A DNA stretch of 64,000 nt from Xanthobacteraceae bacterium. GTDB taxonomy: Bacteria > Pseudomonadota > Alphaproteobacteria > Rhizobiales > Xanthobacteraceae. The DNA lies in NCBI GenBank assembly GCA_022844205.1, contig JALHMF010000001.1, positions 521,023 to 585,022 of the forward strand, read 5' to 3'. The notes below the pieces were generated by a model. The model was not told the DNA's origin. It ran no database searches and was given only the letters and a program-made list of their open reading frames with translations. A program made the translations under genes and the position numbers. Positions 36,709 through 45,342 of the stretch are shown here, in pieces. Positions within the stretch are counted from its first letter, which is position 1; every line of letters starts with the position of its first letter.

Positions 36709-37527
36709 TCAGTCCTTGGGCGCGAGCGTCATGTCGGGCGCGGTCGGGTTCTTCATGCCGACGACATGGTAGCCGGCGTCCACATGCATGATCTCGCCGG
36801 TGACGGCGCGGCCCATGTCGGAGAGCAGATACAGGCCCGACTCGCCGACCTCTTCAATGGTGACGGTGCGGCGGAGCGGTGAATTGAGTTCGTTCCATTT
36901 CAGAATGTAACGGAAGTCGCCGATGCCGGAGGCGGCGAGCGTCTTGATCGGCCCGGCGGAGATCGCATTCACGCGGATGTTCTTCGGGCCGAGATCGGCG
37001 GCGAGATAGCGCACGCTCGATTCGAGGGCCGCCTTCGCGACACCCATCACATTGTAATGCGGCATCCACTTTTCGGCGCCGTAATAGGTGAGCGTGAGCA
37101 GCGAGCCGCCATTCGGCATCCGCTTTTCGGCGCGCTGCGCGACGGCGGTGAACGAGTAGCAGGAGATGAACAGCGAACTGGTGAAGTTCTCGGGGCTTGT
37201 ATCCACATATCGCCCGTCGAGTTCGTTCTTGTCGGAGAACGCAATCGCATGGACGACGAAATCGAGCGGGCCGAGCACCTTGTCGGTCTCATCGAACACG
37301 GCGTCGATGGTGGAAAGATCGGTGACGTCGCAATGGCCGACAACCTTCGCGCCGGCTTCCGCGGCAAGCGGCTCCACGCGCTTCTTCAGCGCATCGCCCT
37401 GATACGAGAAAGCGAGCTGCGCGCCGGCGTCGGCGCACGCCTTGGCGATGCCCCAGGCGATCGAACGGTTGTTGGCGATGCCAAGGATGAGGCCGCGTTT
37501 CCCCTGCATCAGCCCTGACGTCGCCAT
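36709..37527 (-). CDS. fabI: Enoyl-ACP reductase (NADH)
   Basis: 272-residue SDR-type enzyme that reduces trans-2-enoyl-ACP, the last step of fatty-acid elongation and the target of triclosan. GIANNRSIAWGIAKA is the cofactor loop; YYGAEKWMPHYNVMGVAKAA holds the catalytic Tyr-x6-Tyr-x6-Lys arrangement; SAGPIKTLAASGI is the substrate loop. The ATG at 37527 follows GGAGG by about 8 nt. Single gene, divergent from the ECF sigma factor. Confidence 0.95.
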   Translation of the reverse strand: MATSGLMQGKRGLILGIANNRSIAWGIAKACADAGAQLAFSYQGDALKKRVEPLAAEAGAKVVGHCDVTDLSTIDAVFDETDKVLGPLDFVVHAIAFSDKNELDGRYVDTSPENFTSSLFISCYSFTAVAQRAEKRMPNGGSLLTLTYYGAEKWMPHYNVMGVAKAALESSVRYLAADLGPKNIRVNAISAGPIKTLAASGIGDFRYILKWNELNSPLRRTVTIEEVGESGLYLLSDMGRAVTGEIMHVDAGYHVVGMKNPTAPDMTLAPKD

Positions 37528-37616
37528 GAAGTCCTCCAGCGGGCTGGGGTGGCACCATCGATCCCGGCCCAAAGCGGGCTTCCTATCGCATGGGGCCGGA
37601 ACCCCAGCAAGTTTAC

Positions 37617-37642
37617 GGAATAATCGGGGGGATACTCGCGTT
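37617..37642 (+). promoter_or_regulatory. Putative ECF-type promoter
   Basis: GGAAT (37617-37621) and CGTT (37639-37642) separated by 17 nt, 20 nt before the sigma-factor start. This fits the GGAAC-N16/17-CGTT pattern of ECF and EcfG-type promoters and suggests autoregulation. Confidence 0.45.
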
Positions 37643-37662
37643 CTTTCTCCGGAGGCCGCAGT

Positions 37663-38187
37663 ATGGACGCGCTGTACCTTGCCCGGGAGCCGGCAATGAC
37701 CTCAGTTCGTCGCGGCCTGGAGCCGCTGATCCCTGCGTTGAGACGGTTCGCGCGCGCGCTGGCGCGGGACCAGGAAACCGCCGACGACCTCGTGCAGGAC
37801 ACGATGGTGCGGGCGCTGCGGGCGGAACACCTGTTTCACGGCGGAGACCTGCGGACGTGGCTGTTCACCATCCTGCTCAATCTGGACCGAAACCGCCGCC
37901 GCGGACTGGCCCGGCGGCCGGTGCTGGCCGTGATCGAGGACGTGGATCCGGCCGCTCCCCCGGCCAGCGACGGAACCGGCCGCGATATCGCGCGCGGGCT
38001 TGCGATGATGCCGCCGGAGCAACGCGAGGTTCTGCTGCTCGTGACGCTGGAGGGAATGAGTTACCGGGAGGCCGCCGACGTGCAGGGGGTGCCGATCGGC
38101 ACCGTGATGTCGCGGCTTTCAAGAGCGCGCACGATGCTTCGCTCTCACATCGAAGGCGAACGGCCGCAATTGCGCCGGGTGCAGTAG
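37663..38187 (+). CDS. ECF RNA polymerase sigma factor
   Basis: 174-residue ECF sigma factor. Region 2 is at about residues 20-85 (ADDLVQDTMVRAL for 2.1/2.2, FHGGDLRTWLFTILLNLDRN for 2.3/2.4, -10 recognition). Region 4 is at about 115-165 (LPPEQ-type MPPEQREVLLLVTLEGMSY and the helix-turn-helix IGTVMSRLSRARTML). GGAGG lies about 10 nt before the ATG. The next gene, 18 nt away, encodes a membrane anti-sigma-like protein, the usual pair. Stimulus unknown. Confidence 0.92.
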   Translation: MDALYLAREPAMTSVRRGLEPLIPALRRFARALARDQETADDLVQDTMVRALRAEHLFHGGDLRTWLFTILLNLDRNRRRGLARRPVLAVIEDVDPAAPPASDGTGRDIARGLAMMPPEQREVLLLVTLEGMSYREAADVQGVPIGTVMSRLSRARTMLRSHIEGERPQLRRVQ

Positions 38188-38205
38188 CGGGATTTGGGAA
38201 TCTGG

Positions 38206-39003
38206 ATGGCTGACAAGGCGCCCATCACCGAGGAAGAACTTCACGCCTTTGTCGACGGCGAGCTGCCGGCTGACCGCATGGCGGCGGTGGAGTCCTATCT
38301 CGCCTCTAATCCGGAAGAGGCGGCGAGGATTGCATCCTGGCGCGCGCAGGCCGCCGCGATCCGGGAACGCTGGGGCGCGGTTGCCGAAGAACCGGTCCCG
38401 GAACGGCTGCATGTGGACAGGCTCGCGGTGAAAGCGGGCAGGGTCTGGCGCAAGGTTGCGGCGGCCGCGGCGGTCGCTTTCCTGATCGGCGGGACGGCCG
38501 GCTGGTTCGGGCGCGATCTCGCTCGCACGGAAAGCACGGAGTTTGAATCGAGCCGGCAGATCGCGAAAGCCTTGGCCGATGCGGCCATCGAAGCACACCG
38601 GCTCTACATCAATGAGGTGCGCCACCCGATCGAAGTGCGGGCCAACGAGGAGCATCTCCTGCGCTGGCTCTCGCGCCGGGTGGGATCGGCGGTGCATGCG
38701 CCCGATCTGAGCGAACAGGGGCTGAAGCTCATGGGCGGCCGTCTGCTGCCGGGTCCGAAGAGTCCGACCGCCCTCCTCATGTATGAAGGGGCCGGCGGCG
38801 AGCGGGTGACGATCACCTGCACGAGTGCCGGACGCGAGGGGCAGACGGCTTTTAAGTGGCGGCAAGCGGGAGAATTCGGCGCGCTTGCCTGGATCGAAGG
38901 CGGATTGGCCTTCGTCGTGGCCGGCCCCGCCGAACGCGAACGTCTCGATCGTGTCGCGCGTCAGATTTATGCAGCCTACGAAACGCCGGAGGCCGCGAAG
39001 TAG
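38206..39003 (+). CDS. Membrane anti-sigma factor-like protein
   Basis: 265-residue protein. The cytosolic N-terminus (ITEEELHAFVDGELPADR) is the pattern of ECF anti-sigma factors, but without the HxxxCxxC zinc motif. It is followed by one TM helix (about residues 85-103, AAAAVAFLIGGTAGWF) and a periplasmic domain of about 160 residues. It should hold the sigma factor of the preceding gene inactive until an envelope signal arrives. An in-frame start at 38194 is possible. Confidence 0.88.
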   Translation: MADKAPITEEELHAFVDGELPADRMAAVESYLASNPEEAARIASWRAQAAAIRERWGAVAEEPVPERLHVDRLAVKAGRVWRKVAAAAAVAFLIGGTAGWFGRDLARTESTEFESSRQIAKALADAAIEAHRLYINEVRHPIEVRANEEHLLRWLSRRVGSAVHAPDLSEQGLKLMGGRLLPGPKSPTALLMYEGAGGERVTITCTSAGREGQTAFKWRQAGEFGALAWIEGGLAFVVAGPAERERLDRVARQIYAAYETPEAAK

Positions 39004-39009
39004 CGGGCG

Positions 39010-39978
39010 TTAGCTGCTTGCCTTTTCGCGCAGCTTCCTTGCGAGCGCCTCGATCTCAGGATCCGGATTCTGCGGGAGTTCGATCCGCACGCTCACATAG
39101 AGATCGCCGGCGCCGGTTTTTGCCGGAAAGCCCTTGCCCTTCAGACGAAAGGTGCGGCCGCCATTCGTCCAGGCGGGAATTTTCAGATCCACCGCGCCGT
39201 CGAGCGTCGGCACGCGCACGGTTGCTCCCAGCACGGCATCGTCGAGGCCGATCGGCACTTCGGTGTGGAGGTCGTTGCCGTCGAGCTTCAATTCGGGATG
39301 CGGGGCGATGTGAACGGAAATGATTGCATCGCCCGCTTCTCCGTTCGCCGAGCCGTAGCCTTGCCCGCGCAGCCGGATATTCTGGCCATCGGCGATCGCA
39401 GCCGGAATCGTAACGTCAACGCTCTTGCCGGTCGGCAGATCGACGCGCTTTTTCGTCCCGCTCGCCGCTTCATCCAGCGTGATCGCGAGCGAAGCATTCA
39501 CGTCCGCGCCGCGTTGCGGCTGCGCGCCGGGAACATCCTCGAACTGGCTGAACCCGCCGCTCTGCTGACCGCCGCCGAACTGACCGAAAATATCGCCGAT
39601 GATGTCGTCGAACGCGCCGCCTTGCGGGCCGCCGCGCGGTTTCTTACGGCGAAACGGGCCGGGGCGGAAGGTGAATGTCTCAAAACCGGCATCGCCCCCG
39701 AAGCCCGGGCGCGGTTCTCCGCCGCCGCCGCCAAAGCCTTGAAAGCGCGGCTTGCCCTCCGCATCGATCTCGCCGCGGTCGAACGCACGGCGCTTTTCCT
39801 CGTCGCCGAGAATTTCATAGGCCGAATTCAATTCGGAAAAGCGCGCGGCCGACTTCGGATCGCCCTTGTTGGCGTCCGGGTGCATGCGCTTCGCGAGACG
39901 GCGGAATGCTTTCTTGATCTCGGCCTGGTCCGCCCCCTTGGCTACGCCGAGAATGTCGTAGGGATCACGCACGTCCAT
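39010..39978 (-). CDS. DnaJ-like co-chaperone (CbpA type, no zinc finger)
   Basis: 322-residue J-domain protein. The J domain (residues 1-70) contains RMHPDANKGD with the HPD motif that stimulates DnaK ATPase. A Gly/Phe-rich linker (about 85-150) and two C-terminal beta domains (LPTGKSVDVTIPAAIADGQN and PTLDGAVDLKIPAWTNGG) bind substrate. The Cys-rich zinc finger of DnaJ is absent, so it is CbpA-like. The ATG at 39978 has GGAG about 5 nt upstream; another ATG lies one codon earlier. Confidence 0.92.
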   Translation of the reverse strand: MDVRDPYDILGVAKGADQAEIKKAFRRLAKRMHPDANKGDPKSAARFSELNSAYEILGDEEKRRAFDRGEIDAEGKPRFQGFGGGGGEPRPGFGGDAGFETFTFRPGPFRRKKPRGGPQGGAFDDIIGDIFGQFGGGQQSGGFSQFEDVPGAQPQRGADVNASLAITLDEAASGTKKRVDLPTGKSVDVTIPAAIADGQNIRLRGQGYGSANGEAGDAIISVHIAPHPELKLDGNDLHTEVPIGLDDAVLGATVRVPTLDGAVDLKIPAWTNGGRTFRLKGKGFPAKTGAGDLYVSVRIELPQNPDPEIEALARKLREKASS

Positions 39979-40057
39979 CATACTCCGCGAGACCGAATCT
40001 GGCGGTCTCATTGGGCTGAGATGTGGGGATTATGGCGGTTTCGTGCAACCGCGGATA

Positions 40058-40594
40058 TTAGGACTTTTGCAGCGGCTTGGTGGAGCGGATGTCCCATTCG
40101 CCGCGGTGGACGCGGCAGGCGGTCCCGGAGAACCAGGCTTCCTTGCCTTCGCGGATATTGCTCGCGAGAAAATTCCGGCAGGGGAATCCGTCCTGCTTGT
40201 AGGACGAAGCGACCAGCGTGACCGTGCCGCCGGAGCCTGTTTCCGGGTTTTGCCAGGGCACGCTTATGTTGCTCTCGTCCCCTTTCAGCGCCTCGCGCAG
40301 GGCGGCACCGGCAAGGCTCCAGTCCGCGACGGACATCGCTTCGCTGGAATACGATGACTTGCCTGCCTGCTTCGGGATTGAGCCGGTGATCTCGCTGCGG
40401 TCGGCGGTTGCCGCGACCCTGGATTTCTCGGGCAGAAGCGAGTCGAGCTGCATCGTCATTCCGCACCCGCCGAGCACGATTGCGCCGTTCAGCGCCGCCG
40501 CAAAAACAACAGGGTGCGCAAAACGGGCGATGACGCCCGATCCATGATATGGGAGGGCGTTTTTGGTCCGCAGCTGCCGAATTCCGGCGCGCAC
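40058..40594 (-). CDS. RT0821/Lpp0805-type surface lipoprotein
   Basis: 178-residue protein resembling the COG4520 family of rickettsial and rhizobial surface antigens. A hydrophobic export segment ends in the lipobox VLGGC. The mature part has SEITGSIPKQ, a phrase typical of these proteins, then DWSLAGAALREAL and SGTACRVHRGEWDI. No in-frame ATG fits; GTG at 40594 has CAGGAG about 10 nt upstream and is preferred. Function unknown, probably an outer-membrane lipoprotein. Divergent from pdxH. Confidence 0.72.
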   Translation of the reverse strand: MRAGIRQLRTKNALPYHGSGVIARFAHPVVFAAALNGAIVLGGCGMTMQLDSLLPEKSRVAATADRSEITGSIPKQAGKSSYSSEAMSVADWSLAGAALREALKGDESNISVPWQNPETGSGGTVTLVASSYKQDGFPCRNFLASNIREGKEAWFSGTACRVHRGEWDIRSTKPLQKS

Positions 40595-40629
40595 GGCACT
40601 TGGCTCCTGCCTGAAGAGACGACAAGACA

Positions 40630-41253
40630 ATGGAACACCCGGCCCGGTTAACGATTGGTGACCCCGCAACTGCGAACGAGCCGTTGGGCCCGTTCGAAGC
40701 GTGGTTTGCCGAAGCAAAAAAGAGCGAACCGCGCGACCCGGACGCGATGGCGCTGGCCACCGTGGACGCCGACGGCCTGCCCAATGTCCGCATGGTGCTC
40801 CTGAAGGGATGGGGCCCGGACGGCTTCGTGTTCTTCACCAACAGCGAGAGCGCCAAGGGCAATGAACTCGCGAAGCATCCAAAAGCCGCACTGGTCCTTT
40901 ACTGGAAGTCGCTCTCGCGCCAATTCCGCGCGCGCGGACCGATCGAGCAGGTCTCCTCGAAGGAAGCGGACGATTACTTTCATTCACGCGAGCGTGGCTC
41001 GCAGATCGGTGCATGGGCGAGCCAGCAATCCCGTCCGCTCGCAAGCCGCGAGACTCTTGAACAGGACGTGGCGGATCGCACGGAAAAATTCGGCGATGGT
41101 CCAGTGCCGCGCCCGGCGCACTGGCTGGGCTACCGCCTCGTGCCGCTCGAAATCGAGTTCTGGTCGGAAATGCCGTTCCGCCTGCATCAGCGCATTCAGT
41201 TCATGCGCTCCGCTGCCGGTACGGAGTGGACCAAACGCCGCCTCTATCCCTGA
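40630..41253 (+). CDS. pdxH: Pyridoxamine 5'-phosphate oxidase
   Basis: 207-residue FMN enzyme that oxidises PNP or PMP to pyridoxal 5'-phosphate, in vitamin B6 synthesis and salvage. ATVDADGLPNVRMVLLKGWG and FFTNSESAKG bind FMN; QSRPLASRETLEQ and the C-terminal GTEWTKRRLYP are family signatures. Length is normal. The SDR gene follows 26 nt later on the same strand. Confidence 0.96.
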   Translation: MEHPARLTIGDPATANEPLGPFEAWFAEAKKSEPRDPDAMALATVDADGLPNVRMVLLKGWGPDGFVFFTNSESAKGNELAKHPKAALVLYWKSLSRQFRARGPIEQVSSKEADDYFHSRERGSQIGAWASQQSRPLASRETLEQDVADRTEKFGDGPVPRPAHWLGYRLVPLEIEFWSEMPFRLHQRIQFMRSAAGTEWTKRRLYP

Positions 41254-41279
41254 GCGCGAGTAAGAGGCACTATCCGCCC

Positions 41280-42029
41280 ATGCCGCCGAAATCCGAACAA
41301 CACCGCAGGACGCTGCTGTTGACTGGCGCAAGCCGCGGAATCGGGCACGCTACCGTGATCCGTTTTTCAAGCGCCGGCTGGCGCGTGATTACCTGCTCGC
41401 GCCATCCATTTCCCGAGCAGTGTCCGTGGGACGCCGGACCTGAGGACCACATCCAGGTCGATCTCGCCGACGTGAAGGCGACCGAAGGCGCGATCCAGGA
41501 AATCAAAAGCCGGCTTGAGGATGGCGAACTGCATGCGCTCGTGAACAACGCGGGCATTTCACCCAAGGGCGAAGGCGGCGCCCGGCTCGGCGCGATCGAG
41601 ACTTCGATCCAGGACTGGCAGCGCGTCTTTCAGGTGAATTTCTTCGGCCCGATCATGCTTGCGCGCGGCCTCGTCGATCCCTTGAAGAAAGCGCAGGGCG
41701 CGGTGGTGAACGTCACTTCAATCGCCGGCTCGCGCGTGCATCCGTTCGCGGGTGCTGCCTACGCCACGTCTAAAGCGGCCCTTGCCGGACTGACGCGGGA
41801 AATGGCGAGCGATTTCGGTCCGCTCGGCATTCGCGTCAACGCAATCGCGCCGGGCGAAATCGACACGGCGCTCCTGTCGCCGGGTACGGACAAGATTGTG
41901 AAGCAGATACCGATGCGCCGTCTCGGCCAGCCGGACGAGGTGGCGAAGATCATTTATGTGCTGTGCACGGAAACGTCGTCGTACCTGAACGGCGCCGAAA
42001 TTCTCATTAACGGCGGGCAGCACGTTTGA
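41280..42029 (+). CDS. Short-chain dehydrogenase/reductase
   Basis: 249-residue classical SDR with TGASRGIGHA (cofactor), NNAG in the middle, catalytic SIAGSRVHPFAGAAYATSKA (Ser, Tyr-x3-Lys) and a C-terminal GAEILINGGQHV. Substrate unknown; the closest pattern is 3-oxoacyl-ACP reductase-like. The start at 41280 begins a normal SDR N-terminus; its stop overlaps the next gene's ATG (TGATG at 42027-42031), so it is probably coupled to the periplasmic protein downstream. Confidence 0.92.
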   Translation: MPPKSEQHRRTLLLTGASRGIGHATVIRFSSAGWRVITCSRHPFPEQCPWDAGPEDHIQVDLADVKATEGAIQEIKSRLEDGELHALVNNAGISPKGEGGARLGAIETSIQDWQRVFQVNFFGPIMLARGLVDPLKKAQGAVVNVTSIAGSRVHPFAGAAYATSKAALAGLTREMASDFGPLGIRVNAIAPGEIDTALLSPGTDKIVKQIPMRRLGQPDEVAKIIYVLCTETSSYLNGAEILINGGQHV

Positions 42030-43015
42030 TGCAAAAAGCCGCGTTGATCATCGTTGCTACGGCGATGATAGGCTCTCCTGTTCAGGCCTGGCGGGTGGAT
42101 ATCATTGAGACGCCGGCTCCGGTCAGATCGATTCAGAAAAAAGAAAATTGGATTCTGATCGAAACGGGAAAGGGCTGGTGGAAGACTCCAATCTCCGGCC
42201 TTCAAGGAAAATGGGTGGCTGCAACGGCGCCCGTTAAGCCGGAAATTCCGCCCGATGCCCTTCAGGACGGCCGAATAGTTCAGTCCGAGGCCCTGGGCGC
42301 CCGCGTATATCTTGCCCAACCGACGGCGCAATACCGGCATGGCGTGCTGGGGGACGCCATTGAAGCGGAAGCCGTGGTCATCGAGAACAAGGACGGCAGC
42401 AGGGAAATCATCAAGGCAGGAGGGGACGCGGTTTTTGAGGATTTGATTCCGCGGCTGGCCGATCTGGACAATGATGGCATCCCGGAAATTATGGTCGTGA
42501 AGTCCTATCTTGAACGCGGCTCGGCACTCGCGGTGATCGGACGAGGCACGTCCGGGAAATTCCAGATACTCGACGAGACACCCCCAATCGGCACGGCCCA
42601 TCGCTGGCTGAATCCCGCCGGCGTGGCCGCTTTTCACGGGACGCGCGAGCGGGAAATTGCTTTGGTGAAAATGCCGCATGCCCTGGGAAGGCTGGAGATT
42701 TGGCGGTGGGTCGGCTCCAGACTTCGGAAGATCGCCGAGGTCAGCGACGTTTCGAACCATTCGATTGGTTCGCGGATGCTCGGCCTCAGCGCAATCGCGG
42801 ATTTCAATAGCGATGGAGTGGACGATCTTGCGGTGCCGTCATTCGACCGCCGATCGCTTCGGATTCTTGCCTTCAAGAATGGAGTCCGGGAACTGGCGCG
42901 TATTGAATTGCCTGCCGCGATAACGACTGACTTTATCCTGATAGAAGAACCATCTGATAAGACCGGCCTGCTTCTTGGGCTCGCGAACGGAAGCCTCGTG
43001 CGGGTTCGTCCCTAG
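42029..43015 (+). CDS. Exported FG-GAP/VCBS-like repeat protein
   Basis: 328-residue secreted protein. Signal peptide at about residues 1-20 (VQAW), then two visible FG-GAP-like calcium-binding repeats, RLADLDNDGIPEIMVV and AIADFNSDGVDDLAV, each with the DxDxDGxxD pattern of a beta-propeller. Function unknown; such proteins are often surface or periplasmic binding modules. Translationally coupled to the SDR gene. Its 3' end overlaps the convergent corA-like gene by 4 nt. Confidence 0.8.
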   Translation: MQKAALIIVATAMIGSPVQAWRVDIIETPAPVRSIQKKENWILIETGKGWWKTPISGLQGKWVAATAPVKPEIPPDALQDGRIVQSEALGARVYLAQPTAQYRHGVLGDAIEAEAVVIENKDGSREIIKAGGDAVFEDLIPRLADLDNDGIPEIMVVKSYLERGSALAVIGRGTSGKFQILDETPPIGTAHRWLNPAGVAAFHGTREREIALVKMPHALGRLEIWRWVGSRLRKIAEVSDVSNHSIGSRMLGLSAIADFNSDGVDDLAVPSFDRRSLRILAFKNGVRELARIELPAAITTDFILIEEPSDKTGLLLGLANGSLVRVRP

Positions 43016-43989
43016 AGCCAGTTCTTCCAGCGGAAAAAGAGATACGGAAGAATCGCCGACGCGATCATCAGCAAGAGCGCGAACGGATAGCCAAATGTCC
43101 AGTCCAGCTCCGGCATATGCTTGAAGTTCATGCCGTAGATCGATGCGATCATGGTAGGCGGCAGCAGCGCTACCGCCACCACCGAGAAAATCTTGATCAC
43201 ATTGTTCTGCTCGAGGCTGACCATGCCGAGCGTGGCGTCCAGCAGGAACGTGATCTTGTTCGCGAGGAAGGTGGCGTGGTCGGTGAGCGAGGTCACGTCG
43301 CGCGCCATGCTGCGGACAAGCGAGCGCTGGTCGCGTTCGAATTTCAACCCCTCCGCTTCATTGGCGAGGAAGATCACGAGACGCCCGATGGAGACGAGAC
43401 TTTCGCGGATTTTGGAGGTGAGGTCGCCCTTGCGGCCGATCGCACGCAGGATGTTCTGGTAGCTCTGGCGAGGATCGTCTTTCGCTCCCCGGCGCTCGAA
43501 GATGCGGCGTGAAACGGCATCCACTTCGGAGCCGATGCGTTCCAGCACGTCCGCTGAGCGGTCGATGATCGCGTCCAGGAGATCGATCATGACGCTTTCG
43601 CCATTCGCATTGGGCGAGCAGACGCGCGTGAGCCGCGACGACACAATCGCAAATGGCCGCGGCTCATCGTATCGCACCGTAACGAGCCGGTTATTGCCGA
43701 TGATGAAGGTCACAGCCGTCAGTGCCGCGCGGTCCGTATCCGCGTTGCAGATCAACGCGGCGGTCATGTAGCGCACGCCGTTTTCGATATAGAGACGGCT
43801 GGAAGGCTCGATTTCGGCCATTTCCTCGCGCGTTGGAACCGAGATCGCGACCGCCTTCTCGACCGCCTTGTCTTCTTCCAGTGTCGGGGAGAGGAGGTCG
43901 ATCCAGATCGTACCGGAGGGAACGACTTCGCCTTCAGGAACGACGACGCGTTCCAACGACGATCCGCGCGGCACGTAGGCGAACAGCAT
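43012..43989 (-). CDS. CorA-family magnesium transporter
   Basis: 325-residue pentameric divalent-cation channel. A cytosolic alpha/beta domain (about 1-240) is followed by a long helix and two C-terminal TM helices. The signature YGMNFKHMPELDW follows TM1 at about residues 283-295, and the basic C-terminus is short (RWKNWL). Mg2+ is the usual substrate; Co2+ or Ni2+ transport is also known. Single gene. Confidence 0.94.
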   Translation of the reverse strand: MLFAYVPRGSSLERVVVPEGEVVPSGTIWIDLLSPTLEEDKAVEKAVAISVPTREEMAEIEPSSRLYIENGVRYMTAALICNADTDRAALTAVTFIIGNNRLVTVRYDEPRPFAIVSSRLTRVCSPNANGESVMIDLLDAIIDRSADVLERIGSEVDAVSRRIFERRGAKDDPRQSYQNILRAIGRKGDLTSKIRESLVSIGRLVIFLANEAEGLKFERDQRSLVRSMARDVTSLTDHATFLANKITFLLDATLGMVSLEQNNVIKIFSVVAVALLPPTMIASIYGMNFKHMPELDWTFGYPFALLLMIASAILPYLFFRWKNWL

Positions 43990-44101
43990 GCTGTCGCTCC
44001 GGGAACAACTTTCCGTTCCCTAGCCTTTCATGCTGCCCGCGTCCACGATGAAGTGCCGTGAAATGCGCGGCGTATAAATCAGCGTAAATCGACCTTGGCG
44101 A

Positions 44102-44287
44102 TCAAGTGGCGCTGTTACCGAGATAGCGCACGACGACTTTGCGCCGGACAGGCTTCGGCTCGTTGGCTTCGATGATTTCGACCGCGGCGGCGACGGCCGC
44201 GATGCCGATGGTCCGGTACTGCTTGGCAAGGTCCTGCCAATTCCGCGAAGCCGACTTGCTTTGCTCTGCTTCCTGATCTTTGGACAC
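44102..44287 (-). CDS. Small protein of unknown function
   Basis: 61-residue protein with a charged N-terminus (SKDQEAEQSKSAS), a helical Ala/Val/Ile segment (AAVAAAVEIIEAN) and a basic C-terminus (KPVRRKVVVRYLG). GTG start at 44287 with a strong AGGAGG about 5 nt upstream, which is the main reason to call it real. No domain. Probably cytosolic. Confidence 0.65.
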   Translation of the reverse strand: MSKDQEAEQSKSASRNWQDLAKQYRTIGIAAVAAAVEIIEANEPKPVRRKVVVRYLGNSAT

Positions 44288-44616
44288 GTTCCCCTCCTGA
44301 CGGCGACTGCTGTTTGCCTGACCGGAGGTTTGACGGTGGAGTGCGGCGGGATTGGGCAGGAAGCGGGGTCATACTCGGACGATGCTGGGAACGATCTTGT
44401 CGAGAAAGTTAATTTGCGTGCCCGCTCAATTTTCCGCGAAGGGATCCGGGAATAATGCCGCCTGCACCACTTTGGGGCGGGGTTTTTGCGACATTTCTGC
44501 AACAGGTTACGACTAGCGCCCGCAAAGCCGCTTCCACGTCTTGCCCTGCAACAAGATTTTGGTTCATTCAGCACCGGGCAGTTAGGGGTGGGGCTCGAAG
44601 AAGGGGTTCCAAGGCA
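44288..44616. other. Intergenic region without recognised features
   Basis: Divergent spacer between the small protein and the second L,D-transpeptidase; it should contain the transpeptidase promoter. No repeat or RNA was recognised. Confidence 0.5.
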
Positions 44617-45222
44617 ATGTTTCATTCTAGGATTGCGATCGTCATCGCGGGCTTCCTGCTTGGAGGCTGCATGCTGACGGATACGCTGGATCCTGTGCCC
44701 GAGTCGGCGCTGAACGAGCGCGACAAGAAGCTGATCCAAAGCGCCGCTTATCTCAAGCACAAGCCGAGCACGGACTGGCAGCGTCATTCGGTGGATTACA
44801 AGGGCAAGGAAAAACCCGGCACGGTCATCGTCGATACCGAGCAGAAGTTTCTCTATCTCGTGCTGGAGAACGGCAAGGCTTACCGCTACGGCGTCACCGT
44901 CGGCGAAGAAGGCCTGAACTGGAAGGGCACCGCCAAGGTTGGCCGCAAGGCCGAATGGCCGCAGTGGGTTCCGACTGTCGATATTCTGAAGCGCATTCCG
45001 GATCTGCCGAAGCATGTGGCGCCCGGTCCGCATAACCCGATGGGTGCGCGCGCGCTGTATCTTCACCAGGGCAACAAGGACACGCTCTTCCGCATTCACG
45101 GAACCAACCAGCCGGAATATATCGGCTGGGCTATTTCCTCCGGCTGCATCCGCATGCTGAACGAGGACGTGATCGATCTCTATAACCGCGTGCCTGTGGG
45201 GGCGACGGTCGTCGTTATCTGA
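44617..45222 (+). CDS. L,D-transpeptidase, lipoprotein form
   Basis: 201-residue YkuD-domain enzyme. The N-terminus ends in the lipobox LLGGC with C18 as lipidation site, unlike the soluble paralogue at 13054-13653. Catalytic residues are H161 (RIHGTN) and C177 (SSGCIRM). It would cross-link peptidoglycan 3-3 or link proteins to it from a membrane-anchored position. The ATG at 44617 begins the lipoprotein signal. A strong hairpin follows the stop. Confidence 0.9.
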   Translation: MFHSRIAIVIAGFLLGGCMLTDTLDPVPESALNERDKKLIQSAAYLKHKPSTDWQRHSVDYKGKEKPGTVIVDTEQKFLYLVLENGKAYRYGVTVGEEGLNWKGTAKVGRKAEWPQWVPTVDILKRIPDLPKHVAPGPHNPMGARALYLHQGNKDTLFRIHGTNQPEYIGWAISSGCIRMLNEDVIDLYNRVPVGATVVVI

Positions 45223-45244
45223 CGGCCAAGCGGCTGGGACGAAG

Positions 45245-45277
45245 AAGGGCGCGAACTTCCGGTTCGCGCCCTTCGCG
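45245..45277 (+). terminator. Probable intrinsic terminator
   Basis: Perfect 12-bp stem AAGGGCGCGAAC/GTTCGCGCCCTT with loop TTCCG, then CGCGTTT. It lies 22 nt after the transpeptidase stop. The T-run is short. Confidence 0.65.
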
Positions 45278-45285
45278 TTTAGCCC

Positions 45286-45336
45286 AAGCATGATCCCCGA
45301 AAAGTGGGAACCGGTTTTCGGAAAGGATCATGCTCA
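45286..45336. repeat. Palindromic intergenic repeat, AAGCATGATCC family
   Basis: AAGCATGATCCCCGAAAAGT paired with TTTTCGGAAAGGATCATGCT across GGGAACCGG. I know this as a repeat spread through Rhizobiales genomes. It lies between convergent genes. Confidence 0.85.
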
Positions 45337-45342
45337 ACTTAA

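Noticed and set aside
44020-45291. 423-codon minus-strand reading frame
   Set aside because: Antisense to the L,D-transpeptidase and overlapping the better supported 61-residue gene.
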